Shown here piece by piece: positions 61,601 to 63,032 of a stretch of DNA of 64,000 nucleotides. The position numbers and the translations under genes were made by a program. Under the pieces are notes generated by a model. That model made no database searches and was not told where the DNA came from. It was given only the letters and a program-made list of their open reading frames with translations. Source of the stretch: Gambelia wislizenii (Eukaryota; Chordata; Lepidosauria; Squamata; Crotaphytidae); the NCBI GenBank assembly GCA_030847615.1, contig JAUMIR010000001.1:158879001-158943000 (forward strand), written 5' to 3'. Position 1 is the stretch's first letter, and each line of letters begins with the position of its first letter.

Positions 61601-63032
61601 CTTTATGGTATGCTTGGTCTGGAAGTTGTTCATTTCAATAGGGTTCACTATTATTTGTGATTTCCAGTATCCATGGTAAGTCTGGGAATATATTCCGTGC
61701 AGATATGGGGGGGGGGTCATACTGTGTAATTCCCCTCCTCAGAATTAATGGGCTATCCAATTCTGGCTATCTGCCACCAAAACAGAAACTGCTGGCAGAA
61801 AAGATCTTCCTTTCCCACTGAATGCCTGTCTCCCATGGACCAAATCTTCTCAGGAGAGTTCAGCTGTCGTCTAGAACGGATTGGGGATGGGGAGACTGTT
61901 GGAGGGAGGACACAAAGTCCTGCCGCATGAGCCAAAGTCTGCTCTTGTACCGTTGGATGTAGCCCTATATCACAATTTTTAAAAGAATCTCTTGACTACA
62001 CACAACATGCAAATACTTTGCAATTCATCTGTTGGTATGACATACACAGAATGCATTAGAAGTGACATTTCAAATTTACAAATGAAAGTAAGTGGGATTG
62101 GGCAATTCCACAAATTCACTAACACTTACCATCAGTTCAATGTCACTGCCTATTATATATAGCTGGTCTTCCATGGAAAGCTTTCTATTGAGGTGGGAGA
62201 GGACATAAGTAATTCCAGGCAACCGAACTGCAGGACTAGTAAGAAGACTACCCCACAGTGCACTGTAGAAAGCAGATTGGTCCACTGCAGAAGCTACCTT
62301 CTCCAGAAGAGTATTTGTTCTGTGGCATAAGCAGTAGAGTTGAAAAAGAGGGGGGAAATGAAATTGAAGGAAAACAGGATGGATAGTTTTGAATAAACCC
62401 TTTCAATATGCCTGTTTTTCACATATTTGAACAAAAGGTTACAAAAAAATAATAATACCAAGTTGGTTAAAGATACCAGAAAAATGATAAAGAACATGAA
62501 TAGGATCTGGAACTTTCACACTTGTATCACCCACCAATTTTGACTTTTTCCTTAGGAAAAGCTTACTCCCCTAGCATAACACTAACACTTAAGATTAGTA
62601 GTTTTATTTACTTAATAGTTACACTGATATCCCATTCGTCCTCTAATGAGCTGAAGGCAGTGTCCATAGCTTTCTTCCCCATTACTTTATCCATACAACA
62701 ACTCTTTGAGGTATGGCAGGCTGAGCGAGAGTGACTGGCCCAATATCAGCTAGTAAGCTTCACAGTTCAGTGGGAACTATAGCCAGGATCACCCAAACCA
62801 CTTAAAATTTCACCGAAACAAGATTTTAAAACAGTAGTATTACATGAATTTACAGCCTTACCTTTCATAATATTCAGATCCCTCCTCCAAACCAGGAAGT
62901 ATCCCAGTTAACAACCCTTGCAGGCCTGGTTTCAATGTTTTGCCCAAAGGAAGGTAATAAACTTCATACAGGCTGAGTAATGCTGGTTTGACAGACATAG
63001 CAGCATTGCCGAGAAGGGGAAATAACCCAGAA
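1306..63032 (-). CDS. DOP1A: DOP1A (DOPEY1), 34 coding exons, 5' end outside window
   Basis: Large cytosolic, membrane-associated protein. DOP1 family members pair with MON2 at the Golgi/TGN and endosomes in retrograde traffic, and DOP1A is reported to link membranes to kinesin-1 (family knowledge). The sequence shows 34 minus-strand exons whose phases all agree: one base completing a split codon, then 2,357 codons and a TAA/TAG/TGA-type stop, with no internal stop. Partial-protein residues about 1-300 belong to the Dopey N-terminal domain; 455-666 and 930-1190 are Ser/acidic linkers; about 1200-2357 is the leucine-rich helical C-terminal half that carries zipper-like repeats. Near-identity to remembered human DOP1A (for example [37 protein letters not shown]) favours DOP1A over its paralogue DOP1B. 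The first about 107 residues and the start lie past 64000. One intron is GC-AG. The gene looks intact and functional. Confidence 0.96.
2365..4681 (+). mobile_element. 5'-truncated CR1 LINE
   Basis: Sits in the last intron, opposite in strand to DOP1A. Ends in the CR1 3' signature, three tandem ATTCTATG octamers at 4657-4680, preceded by the typical 3' UTR (TGGACTGGATGGCCCTCATG). About 2.3 kb remain, from the end of the endonuclease domain through all of the reverse transcriptase. The 5' boundary is approximate, just after a short CA run at 2301-2313. No target duplication is obvious, as is usual for CR1. Confidence 0.93.
2377..4592 (+). pseudogene. CR1 ORF2 relic (endonuclease end + reverse transcriptase)
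   Basis: Two overlapping open frames, 2377-3465 and 3450-4592, are joined by a single frameshift near 3450. Neither has an internal stop. The first carries the end of the endonuclease ([13 protein letters not shown]) and RT fingers (NYRPVSLTS). The second carries [26 protein letters not shown] and the catalytic FADD box at 3789-3800, then the CR1-typical C-terminal region ending DGHLSGML. One shift in about 2.2 kb points to a fairly young copy, but truncation and the shift make it inactive. Confidence 0.9.
5040..5169 (-). CDS. DOP1A: DOP1A exon 33 of window
   Basis: 130 bp, acceptor TTTCACAG, donor GAAG|GTAGAC. Encodes [20 protein letters not shown] to [10 protein letters not shown]. Phase 2 in, phase 0 out. 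Confidence 0.96.
5170..6479. other. Intron 32/33 contents
   Basis: Contains the Helitron candidate at 5392-5811. The segment at 6220-6310 resembles a widespread degenerate squamate repeat (GGGAATTAGAATTCAACAAC). Nothing else recognised. Confidence 0.4.
5392..5811 (-). mobile_element. Candidate non-autonomous Helitron
   Basis: On the minus strand the segment begins TCTATATATATAATTAAC and ends CTAG. The flanking host bases are A (5812) and T (5391), the A-T insertion site Helitrons use. A short hairpin, GGAC-GCTGA-GTCC, lies a few bases before CTAG, as expected of a Helitron 3' end. The interior is GC- and triplet-rich (5540-5650) and has no coding potential. About 420 bp. The call rests on termini only. 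Confidence 0.45.
6480..6644 (-). CDS. DOP1A: DOP1A exon 32 of window
   Basis: 165 bp, acceptor ATTTTAG, donor AGAT|GTAAGT. Encodes [40 protein letters not shown] and PSENLPQFQ. Phase 2 on both sides. Confidence 0.96.
6645..7726. other. Intron 31/32, nothing recognised
   Basis: AT-rich intronic sequence with a short G run near 7270. No exon, RNA gene or identifiable repeat seen. Confidence 0.5.
7727..7782 (-). CDS. DOP1A: DOP1A exon 31 of window
   Basis: 56 bp, acceptor CCTTCAG, donor CAAG|GTAATG. Encodes [18 protein letters not shown]. Too short for ORF detection; placed by phase and similarity. Confidence 0.94.
8000..8150. repeat. Degenerate interspersed repeat module
   Basis: Starts with TTTATTTATTCAATATATAT and the module CTTGCCTTTCTCCCAATATG, followed by a decayed A-rich part. 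The same CCTTTCTCCCA module recurs near 44125 and, altered, at 52720. Family not named. The rest of intron 30/31 (7783-9109) shows nothing clear. Confidence 0.45.
9110..9246 (-). CDS. DOP1A: DOP1A exon 30 of window
   Basis: 137 bp, acceptor GTTTCAG, donor ATTG|GTGAGT. Encodes [40 protein letters not shown] and TEL. Leucine-rich region. Confidence 0.96.
9247..10033. other. Intron 29/30, nothing recognised
   Basis: 787 bases of ordinary intron sequence. No repeat or coding signal identified. Confidence 0.5.
10034..10186 (-). CDS. DOP1A: DOP1A exon 29 of window
   Basis: 153 bp, acceptor TCTTTAG, donor CAAG|GTAAAT. Encodes [40 protein letters not shown] and [10 protein letters not shown]. Start of the leucine-rich zipper-like region. 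Confidence 0.96.
10557..10613. repeat. Two-copy direct repeat, about 31-bp period
   Basis: ATCTTCACATTTCACTAG plus about eight more bases at 10557 recurs at 10588 with two substitutions. A small local duplication in the intron between exons 28 and 29. Confidence 0.8.
10681..10742 (-). CDS. DOP1A: DOP1A exon 28 of window
   Basis: 62 bp, acceptor CTTTTTAG after a long pyrimidine tract, donor ATGA|GTGAGT. Encodes [20 protein letters not shown]. Phase 2 in, phase 1 out. Confidence 0.95.
11165..11350 (+). mobile_element. tRNA-derived SINE, degraded
   Basis: Contains GGCTGTAGCTCAGTA (tRNA A-box region), a B-box-like CTGGTTTAATCTC, then a body with GGTCCTGTCTGAAACC and a tail resembling CTAGATGGACTAATGACCTG. 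Matches a common squamate tRNA SINE with an L2/CR1-like 3' end (from memory). Confidence 0.6.
11482..11671. mobile_element. Tigger-like (mariner/pogo) MITE
   Basis: Terminal inverted repeats CAGTGGGCCTGCCCTATCC and, reversed, CAGTGGATCCTTCCCATCC. TA on the left flank, decayed on the right. 190 bp, non-coding. Confidence 0.7.
11770..12040 (+). mobile_element. BovB/RTE LINE 3' fragment
   Basis: A short translated piece reads [18 protein letters not shown], then [14 protein letters not shown], the typical C-terminus of RTE-clade (BovB) ORF2. It ends in a tail like ACTTGAGGGAAATTAACAAC, similar to the Sauria SINE tail that derives from BovB. The family is known for horizontal spread in squamates. 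Confidence 0.6.
12060..12209 (-). CDS. DOP1A: DOP1A exon 27 of window
   Basis: 150 bp, acceptor CCTCTAG, donor ACCA|GTAAGC. Encodes [40 protein letters not shown] and DASCVN. Phase 2 on both sides. Confidence 0.96.
12421..12640. mobile_element. Tigger-like MITE with TA target duplication
   Basis: Begins CAGTTGTCCTTCATATTCGC and ends with the inverted copy, reversed TAGTTGTCCCTCCATATCC. TA on both sides (12419-12420 and 12641-12642). Contains a C10 run near 12461. 220 bp, lies 211 bases upstream of exon 27. Confidence 0.8.
13823..14081. mobile_element. Tigger-like MITE, 255-bp subfamily
   Basis: Inverted termini TAGTCGGACCCCTGTATCC and, reversed, CAGCTGGACCCCCGTATCC, with TA on both sides. 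The internal segment GGAGGACCTAGAAAATATCT is shared with the copies at 15205, 28211 and 61407. Confidence 0.82.
14299..14408 (-). CDS. DOP1A: DOP1A exon 26 of window
   Basis: 110 bp, acceptor ATTCCAG, donor ACAG|GTACCT (non-optimal). Encodes [20 protein letters not shown] to VVPYLRNH. Ends in phase 2. Confidence 0.94.
15205..15458. mobile_element. Tigger-like MITE, 255-bp subfamily
   Basis: CAGTCAGACCTTTGTATCCG at the left, reversed CAGTTGGAGCCCTATATCC at the right, TA flanks at 15203-15204 and 15459-15460. Same body as the copy at 13823 (ATAGAGTTGTGTTCAAGGAC). Confidence 0.82.
15703..15990 (+). mobile_element. tRNA-derived SINE
   Basis: Head GGGAGCCCTGGTGGCACAGT and B-box GTTCGATTCC, then CATCCTTTCATAGGTCGGTA and a tail with GTAAGCCACTCTGATAGCC and GGGGTATAAATACC, ending in simple (TTAAAA)n. 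Matches a widespread squamate SINE, from memory. Confidence 0.75.
16470..16549 (-). CDS. DOP1A: DOP1A exon 25 of window
   Basis: 80 bp, acceptor TTTTTAG, donor AGAA|GTAAGT. Encodes [20 protein letters not shown] and LTLLSE. Phase 1 in, phase 0 out. Confidence 0.94.
16550..17948. other. Intron 24/25 contents
   Basis: Short CATCAT run near 16868 and a two-unit duplication of about 25 bp at 17727-17776 (CAACTCTCACTG...CCCTCTCC). No element or exon recognised. The ORFs at 17224-17622 are not conserved-looking. Confidence 0.45.
17949..18093 (-). CDS. DOP1A: DOP1A exon 24 of window
   Basis: 145 bp, acceptor CCTCCAG, donor GAAG|GTTATT (weak donor). Encodes [40 protein letters not shown] and NNLESDVE. 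Ends in phase 1. Confidence 0.94.
18744..18810 (-). CDS. DOP1A: DOP1A exon 23 of window
   Basis: 67 bp, acceptor TTCAAAG, donor TCAG|GTAAGA. Encodes [21 protein letters not shown] second AG two bases downstream was rejected because it breaks the frame from exon 22. Confidence 0.92.
18811..19750. other. Intron 22/23, nothing recognised
   Basis: About 940 bases of ordinary intron; short ATTTATTCATTCATTTACTT run near 19152. No gene or clear repeat. Confidence 0.5.
19751..19855 (-). CDS. DOP1A: DOP1A exon 22 of window
   Basis: 105 bp, acceptor CTTGTAG, donor TGGG|GTGAGC. Encodes [20 protein letters not shown] to PGQFLIL. Phase 2 on both sides. Confidence 0.94.
19856..20256. other. Intron 21/22, nothing recognised
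   Basis: 401 bases between two exons; no other signal seen. Confidence 0.5.
20257..20312 (-). CDS. DOP1A: DOP1A exon 21 of window
   Basis: 56 bp microexon-like piece, acceptor TTTCTAG, donor AGAG|GTAAGG. Encodes [18 protein letters not shown]. Too short to appear as an open ORF; identified by its fit between exons 20 and 22. Confidence 0.93.
21090..21370 (+). mobile_element. Possible solo-LTR-like segment
   Basis: Promoter- and poly(A)-like layout on the plus strand: GTATAAATG at about 21278, AATAAA at about 21310, then a short GC-poor end. Upstream, GCTAGACTATGTA occurs twice, 47 bases apart, like LTR enhancer repeats. No clear TG/CA ends or target duplication were found, and no internal retroviral genes are present. 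The rest of the intron (20313-21950) is unremarkable. Confidence 0.3.
21951..22085 (-). CDS. DOP1A: DOP1A exon 20 of window
   Basis: 135 bp, acceptor TTTCCAG, donor CAAG|GTATGG. Encodes [20 protein letters not shown] to [14 protein letters not shown] Tigger-like MITE begins 39 bases upstream of the exon start (see 22124-22331). Confidence 0.96.
22124..22331. mobile_element. Tigger-like MITE next to exon 20
   Basis: CAGGTTGACCCTGGTATCC at the left, reversed CAGGTCGCCCCACCCCAATA at the right, TA on both sides (22122-22123, 22332-22333). The interior shares CATTTTCTAGATCCTACAAA with the other MITEs. Its left end is 38 bases from the exon 20 start, so it abuts the branch-point zone. Confidence 0.82.
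22789..23022 (-). mobile_element. Sauria-type tRNA SINE
   Basis: Reverse orientation. Head GAGAGCCAGTGGGGTGCAAT, middle CCACTGCGTGACCTTGGGCA, tail with AAAGAACTTGAAGGCACACA, the BovB-like 3' end of Sauria SINEs. Confidence 0.85.
23128..23195. repeat. Inverted-repeat fragment
   Basis: TTGGACTAGAAGTTCCAGAATCC-like left arm (23134) and its inverted partner ending GTAGTCCAAAAAA. Belongs to the common family built around 'ggactacaattcc' palindromes. The A17 run at 23186-23202 is adjacent. Confidence 0.55.
24133..24322 (-). mobile_element. Sauria-type tRNA SINE
   Basis: Reverse orientation. Head AAGCCAGTGTGGCATAGTGG, B-box GGTTTGAATCCCC, GGGTAGCCTTGGGCAGGTCA in the body, tail GACTTGAAGGCACACAACAA. 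Confidence 0.87.
24623..24748 (-). CDS. DOP1A: DOP1A exon 19 of window
   Basis: 126 bp, acceptor ATTTCAG, donor TAAG|GTATGT. Encodes [20 protein letters not shown] and [17 protein letters not shown]. Phase 0 on both sides. Confidence 0.96.
24749..25633. other. Intron 18/19, nothing recognised
   Basis: 885 bases of intron; no repeat or RNA gene identified. Confidence 0.5.
25634..25816 (-). CDS. DOP1A: DOP1A exon 18 of window
   Basis: 183 bp, acceptor GAACCAG, donor AAAG|GTCAGA. Encodes [32 protein letters not shown] and [10 protein letters not shown] run of six alanines coded by mixed GCN codons follows SSEKTS, where remembered human DOP1A has fewer. Thirty coding bases (25690-25719) recur exactly in the upstream intron at 28014-28043. 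Confidence 0.95.
26678..26702. repeat. (AAAT)n microsatellite
   Basis: About six AAAT units. A similar AAAC/AAAT tract lies at 27221-27249. Confidence 0.9.
27636..27840 (+). mobile_element. 5S-rRNA-derived SINE with BovB-like tail
   Basis: The head matches the 5S rRNA 5' to middle region: ATCTGATCTCGGCTGCTAAG, CAGGGTCAGCCCTGGTTAGT, ACTTGGATGAGAGATCACC. Instead of 5S rRNA, the rest reads CTCTGAGTATTTCTTGCC and GGGGTCACCATAAGTCAACA, the Sauria/BovB-type tail. Not a functional 5S gene: no terminator and several changes in the internal promoter. Confidence 0.85.
28014..28043. repeat. Exact 30-nt copy of exon 18 coding sequence
   Basis: Identical in the same orientation to 25690-25719 inside exon 18 (codons for [10 protein letters not shown] on the minus strand). 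It sits in the intron just 5' of that exon, 2.3 kb away. A tandem GTGCAGAAAATAT duplication follows at 28041-28075. It has no splice sites that fit, so it is not an alternative exon. Confidence 0.9.
28211..28465. mobile_element. Tigger-like MITE, 255-bp subfamily
   Basis: CAGTAGGACCCCTGTACCC at the left, reversed CAGTAGGGCCCCCTTATCCG at the right, TA at 28209-28210 and 28466-28467. The best-preserved copy of the group in this window. Confidence 0.88.
28718..28829 (-). CDS. DOP1A: DOP1A exon 17 of window
   Basis: 112 bp, acceptor GTTTTAG, donor TCAG|GTAAGG. Encodes [20 protein letters not shown] to [10 protein letters not shown]. Phase 2 in, phase 0 out. Confidence 0.94.
28932..28933 (-). promoter_or_regulatory. 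Non-canonical GC splice donor
   Basis: Intron after exon 16 starts GCATGT, read from 28933. Joining 28934 to 28829 gives DSR-PLWMAS, the family sequence. The nearest GT (28937-28936) would give an out-of-frame join. The acceptor is a normal TTTTAG. Confidence 0.85.
28934..30941 (-). CDS. DOP1A: DOP1A exon 16 of window, 2,008 bp, GC donor
   Basis: By far the largest exon. Acceptor TTTAAG|CTTTTG. About 270 residues of Ser/Asp/Glu-rich linker ([20 protein letters not shown], a Lys-rich [16 protein letters not shown] stretch, [20 protein letters not shown]) lead into the strongly conserved core: [40 protein letters not shown], then [20 protein letters not shown] and [20 protein letters not shown]. 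The linker diverges from remembered human sequence while the core is almost unchanged. The exon must end at 28934 (AGTAG|GCATGT) to read DSR-PLWMAS into exon 17; a GT two to five bases upstream would shift the frame. Confidence 0.95.
31880..32610. repeat. Long degenerate interspersed repeat, family not named
   Basis: Begins with AATAATAATACTAATATTTA and TGTGGATCGAGGCAGGGAAC, then a CA/AAC-rich stretch, then a better-preserved part with CATTCCACAGTCTAGGGGC, TAAAGGTAATAACCAACACT and GAACTTGGTACAGATGTAGC. I recall closely similar sequence as a frequent sauropsid repeat but cannot name the family. The rest of the intron (30942-32824) shows no gene. Confidence 0.5.
32825..33084 (-). CDS. DOP1A: DOP1A exon 15 of window
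   Basis: 260 bp, acceptor CCTGCAG, donor GGTT|GTAAGT. Encodes [37 protein letters not shown] and [12 protein letters not shown]. An alternative GT lies three bases earlier, but the chosen GTAAGT matches the consensus and keeps the frame. Confidence 0.93.
33085..34627. other. Intron 14/15, nothing recognised
   Basis: 1.5 kb of AT-rich intron. The 172-residue open frame at 34193-34711 has no recognisable domain and overlaps exon 14 on the other strand. Confidence 0.5.
34628..34728 (-). CDS. DOP1A: DOP1A exon 14 of window
   Basis: 101 bp, acceptor CCTGCAG, donor ACAG|GTTAGT. Encodes [20 protein letters not shown] to GRSFD. Ends in phase 2. Confidence 0.95.
34806..35165 (-). mobile_element. Unnamed foldback (inverted-repeat) element, copy 1
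   Basis: Nested imperfect inverted repeats: outer GTGTAACCTAGACTT (34815) against reversed GTGTAGCCTACAAGT; inner CTGTTCCCCTGTCGATTGG (34898) against reversed CTGTTCCCCTGTTGCTCAAG ending at 35079. A C11 run lies at 34945-34955. The core aligns in reverse orientation with 39838-40100. No coding capacity. Confidence 0.55.
35210..36940 (+). mobile_element. Degraded 5'-truncated L1 LINE
   Basis: Broken ORF2 C-terminal third in several frames: [20 protein letters not shown] and RGGLALPGL (35290-35400), [20 protein letters not shown] (35580-), then [20 protein letters not shown] followed by the CxxC...HxWWxC zinc-knuckle-like motif at about 36095-36160. The 3' UTR is A/G-rich and ends with AATAAAAAATAG near 36920. 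Several frameshifts, stops and a G10 run (35717) make it inactive. Confidence 0.85.
37319..37405. repeat. Three-copy direct repeat
   Basis: CATGTTRCAAGCYATGTCTA occurs three times at about 37320, 37353 and 37380 with spacings of 33 and 27 bases. Confidence 0.8.
38360..38457 (-). mobile_element. Partial Tigger-like MITE
   Basis: Reversed, it begins TGGTTGGCTCTCCACATTTG and continues GCTGGGGTTGGGGTGCAGGA to a C-run (G11 on plus at 38369). Only one terminus is preserved. Confidence 0.5.
39082..39234 (-). CDS. DOP1A: DOP1A exon 13 of window
   Basis: 153 bp (51 codons), acceptor CCCAAAG, donor CAAG|GTAAAT. Encodes [20 protein letters not shown] to [11 protein letters not shown]. Phase 0 on both sides. 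Confidence 0.95.
39590..39765 (+). mobile_element. 5S-derived SINE with L2/CR1-like tail
   Basis: Contains the 5S-like core CTAAGCAGGGTCAGGCCCAG then TTGGTACTTGGATGGAATAG, but its tail reads TGGTCTAGATGGACCAACAG and GGCATCTTTCTATGTTCCT. The tail differs from the element at 27636, so two distinct 5S chimeras seem to be present. Confidence 0.6.
39838..40100 (+). mobile_element. Unnamed foldback element, copy 2
   Basis: Aligns with the reverse of 34806-35165 over CCCCTGTTGCTCAGGAAGC, GGTAGAAGCAGGACTGTG and CTTCGCACTGGAGATCG, plus the outer part AATCCCCACTTACTGG. Inner inverted termini: CTGCTCCCCTGTTGCTC (39908) against reversed TGTTCCCTTGTTGATCAG near 40087. Confidence 0.55.
40160..40392 (+). 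mobile_element. Sauria-type tRNA SINE
   Basis: Nearly full length: GGAGAGCCAGTTTGGTGTAG head, CTGGAGACCAGGATTCTAAT, CACTGGGTGACCTTGGGCAA, CTTGCCAAGAAAACCCTGTG, tail GGCACACAACAATAACAACA. Plus strand. Confidence 0.92.
40536..40810 (-). CDS. DOP1A: DOP1A exon 12 of window
   Basis: 275 bp, acceptor TTTACAG, donor CAAG|GTACAG. Encodes [40 protein letters not shown] and [10 protein letters not shown]. Phase 1 in, phase 0 out. Confidence 0.95.
40811..43024. other. Intron 11/12, no gene recognised
   Basis: AT-rich with an (AAAT)n tract at 41033-41051. The region 42350-42640 is G-rich with two overlapping open frames on opposite strands but no domain. No repeat family named. Confidence 0.45.
43025..43658 (-). 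CDS. DOP1A: DOP1A exon 11 of window
   Basis: 634 bp, acceptor TCAATTAG, donor ATTG|GTGAGT. Encodes a Ser/Glu/Gly-rich linker ([20 protein letters not shown], then [18 protein letters not shown]), then the helical segment [20 protein letters not shown] and a short Lys-rich loop before [20 protein letters not shown]. Its first part lies outside the nearby ATG-started ORF because the true exon is read from the acceptor. Ends in phase 1. Confidence 0.93.
44098..44900. repeat. Degenerate interspersed repeat
   Basis: Starts with the TTTATTTTATATCCTGCCTT TCTCCCA module also seen at 8026, then decayed sequence with AACAATTCAAAGTGGATTAT and a C-rich part at 44467-44490. Family not named; boundaries approximate. 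Confidence 0.4.
45082..45572. mobile_element. Tigger-like MITE with internal GC-rich minisatellite
   Basis: CAGTTGCCCCTCCACATTCG at the left, reversed CAGTCGTCCCTTCACATTC at the right, TA at 45080-45081 and 45573-45574. The interior (about 45150-45480) is strongly GC-rich and holds tandem units starting GGAGGCCTCCACGG at about 45226, 45299 and 45362. Long Pro/Arg-rich open frames across it are a by-product of that composition. Confidence 0.8.
45951..46567. mobile_element. Tigger-like MITE with internal minisatellite
   Basis: Left end CTGAACCACCTCCATATCCG, reversed right end CAGTAGCACCCCCATATCTG, TA at 45949-45950 and 46568-46569. The interior holds about five diverged units of roughly 70-110 bp, each with a GAGATC/TGATC start and CCATGGC...AATCACAGGGGG, at about 46134, 46207, 46317, 46397 and 46482. 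Unit sequence differs from that in the neighbouring MITE. Confidence 0.75.
46702..46932 (-). CDS. DOP1A: DOP1A exon 10 of window
   Basis: 231 bp, acceptor GTTTGTAG, donor AAAG|GTAATT. Encodes [20 protein letters not shown] to [10 protein letters not shown]. Phase 0 on both sides. Confidence 0.94.
46933..48634. other. Intron 9/10, nothing recognised
   Basis: C9 run next to a short (GT)n tract at 47600-47625. No exon or named repeat. Confidence 0.5.
48635..48749 (-). CDS. DOP1A: DOP1A exon 9 of window
   Basis: 115 bp, acceptor ATTCACAG, donor TTTG|GTAAGA. Encodes [20 protein letters not shown] to [12 protein letters not shown]. The Gly/Pro stretch in the middle differs from remembered human sequence, while both ends are conserved. 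Confidence 0.93.
49234..49299. repeat. Perfect 33-bp tandem duplication
   Basis: 49234-49266 and 49267-49299 are identical (unit begins GCCAAAGTATACAACATTGT). No mismatches, so it is recent or polymorphic. It lies in the intron between exons 8 and 9. Confidence 0.95.
49518..49637 (-). CDS. DOP1A: DOP1A exon 8 of window
   Basis: 120 bp, acceptor TTTCCAG-type, donor GTAG|GTAAGT. Encodes [20 protein letters not shown] to WFEECC. Phase 2 on both sides. Confidence 0.95.
49638..50756. other. Intron 7/8, nothing recognised
   Basis: 1.1 kb of intron, with a T12 run near 50550 and ACACACCCACACAC nearby. No gene or repeat family identified. Confidence 0.5.
50757..50877 (-). CDS. DOP1A: DOP1A exon 7 of window
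   Basis: 121 bp, acceptor TTTTTAG, donor GCAG|GTGATT. Encodes [20 protein letters not shown] to DHAQLS. Two possible ends were compared; only the one after AGCAG keeps the frame into exon 8 (SSKLRENKK). Confidence 0.94.
50878..52690. other. Intron 6/7, left part, nothing recognised
   Basis: 1.8 kb of ordinary intron. The overlapping open frames at 51198-51494 on both strands have no recognisable domain. The mariner and SINE fill the right part. Confidence 0.45.
52760..53694 (+). mobile_element. Mariner transposon relic with both ends
   Basis: 935 bp, TA duplication at 52758-52759 and 53695-53696. Inverted termini CGAGGTCTGTCTATTAAATG and, reversed, CAAGGTCTGTCTGTTAAATA. The transposase relic shows [13 protein letters not shown] (53033-), [20 protein letters not shown], and [18 protein letters not shown], i.e. 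all three mariner catalytic aspartates in a D,D34D-like layout. The N-terminal DNA-binding part is mostly deleted and stops/frameshifts interrupt the rest. Confidence 0.92.
53699..53841 (+). mobile_element. 5'-truncated Sauria SINE
   Basis: AAACCCACTGGGTGACCTTG to GTCAGAAATGACTTGAAGAC and ACATAACAAAAACAA. Lies four bases after the mariner end, so one may have inserted beside the other. Confidence 0.85.
53963..54071 (-). CDS. DOP1A: DOP1A exon 6 of window
   Basis: 109 bp, acceptor TTTACAG, donor CTAG|GTAGCT. Encodes [20 protein letters not shown] to LLDKPEL. Ends in phase 1. Confidence 0.94.
54072..55790. other. Intron 5/6 contents
   Basis: (TA)n of 41 bp at 55655-55695, preceded by TTTTGGACTACAGCTTCCAG (55611), the same 'ggactacagcttcc' family as 23128. 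No gene. Confidence 0.5.
55655..55695. repeat. (TA)n microsatellite
   Basis: About 20 uninterrupted AT dinucleotides. Confidence 0.97.
55791..55900 (-). CDS. DOP1A: DOP1A exon 5 of window
   Basis: 110 bp, acceptor CTTGAAG, donor TCAG|GTAGCT. Encodes [20 protein letters not shown] to FSKEMLVQ. Phase 1 in, phase 0 out. Confidence 0.94.
57400..57575. mobile_element. Palindromic MITE-like element
   Basis: Left arm ATAGTTATAGTGCTAAGATT and CCTGGAGTTTGTAGTTAG; reversed right arm ATAGTTATAGCACTGTCATT and TCTGGAATCTGTAGGTTAG. About 175 bp of near-palindrome. The rest of the intron (55901-58321) shows nothing else. Confidence 0.6.
58322..58421 (-). CDS. DOP1A: DOP1A exon 4 of window
   Basis: 100 bp, acceptor ATTCTAG, donor CTAG|GTAGGT. 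Encodes [20 protein letters not shown] to LYAWLL. Ends in phase 1 and joins the next exon as LLGFDNNG. Confidence 0.95.
59330..59525. mobile_element. Palindromic MITE-like element
   Basis: Left arm CTGCCATGGCTCAACGTTAT GGAATTCTGGGATCTATAG; reversed right arm TGCCATGACTCGATGCTATG GAATCCTGGGATTTGTAG, then TGTCAAACTGGATTATTTCT AGAGTGCAGATGCAGCC. Related to the element at 57400. The remainder of the intron (58422-60356) is unremarkable. Confidence 0.65.
60357..60455 (-). CDS. DOP1A: DOP1A exon 3 of window
   Basis: 99 bp (33 codons), acceptor ATTTCAG, donor TCAG|GTAAAG. Encodes [20 protein letters not shown] to FPFHMSQ. Phase 0 on both sides, so skipping it would keep the frame. Confidence 0.95.
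61407..61724. mobile_element. Tigger-like MITE, 255-bp subfamily, enlarged
   Basis: Left TAGTACAAACCCCATACCC, reversed right end CAGTATGACCCCCCCC. Has a duplicated interior: GCATTTTCTAGGTCCTCCAG (61469) and AATTTCTAGGTTCTCTGGTG (61579), which makes it about 60 bp longer than its relatives. Confidence 0.7.
62130..62319 (-). CDS. DOP1A: DOP1A exon 2 of window
   Basis: 190 bp, acceptor GCCACAG, donor GATG|GTAAGT. Encodes [20 protein letters not shown] to IIGSDIELM. Dopey N-terminal domain. Phase 2 in, phase 0 out. Confidence 0.95.
62600..62770 (-). repeat. Degenerate interspersed repeat
   Basis: TTTTATTTACTTAATAGTTA, ATCCATACAACAACTCTTTG AGGTATGGCAGGCTGAG and GACTGGCCCAATATCAGC match a common sauropsid repeat that normally reads 'cctcacaacaaccctgtgaggtaggc...'. 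Well decayed. Confidence 0.55.
62862..63032 (-). CDS. DOP1A: DOP1A exon 1 of window
   Basis: 171 bp, acceptor TTTACAG, donor AAAG|GTAAGG. Begins with the last base of a split codon and ends in phase 2. Encodes [20 protein letters not shown] through [10 protein letters not shown], part of the Dopey N-terminal domain. The preceding exons are not in the window. Confidence 0.95.
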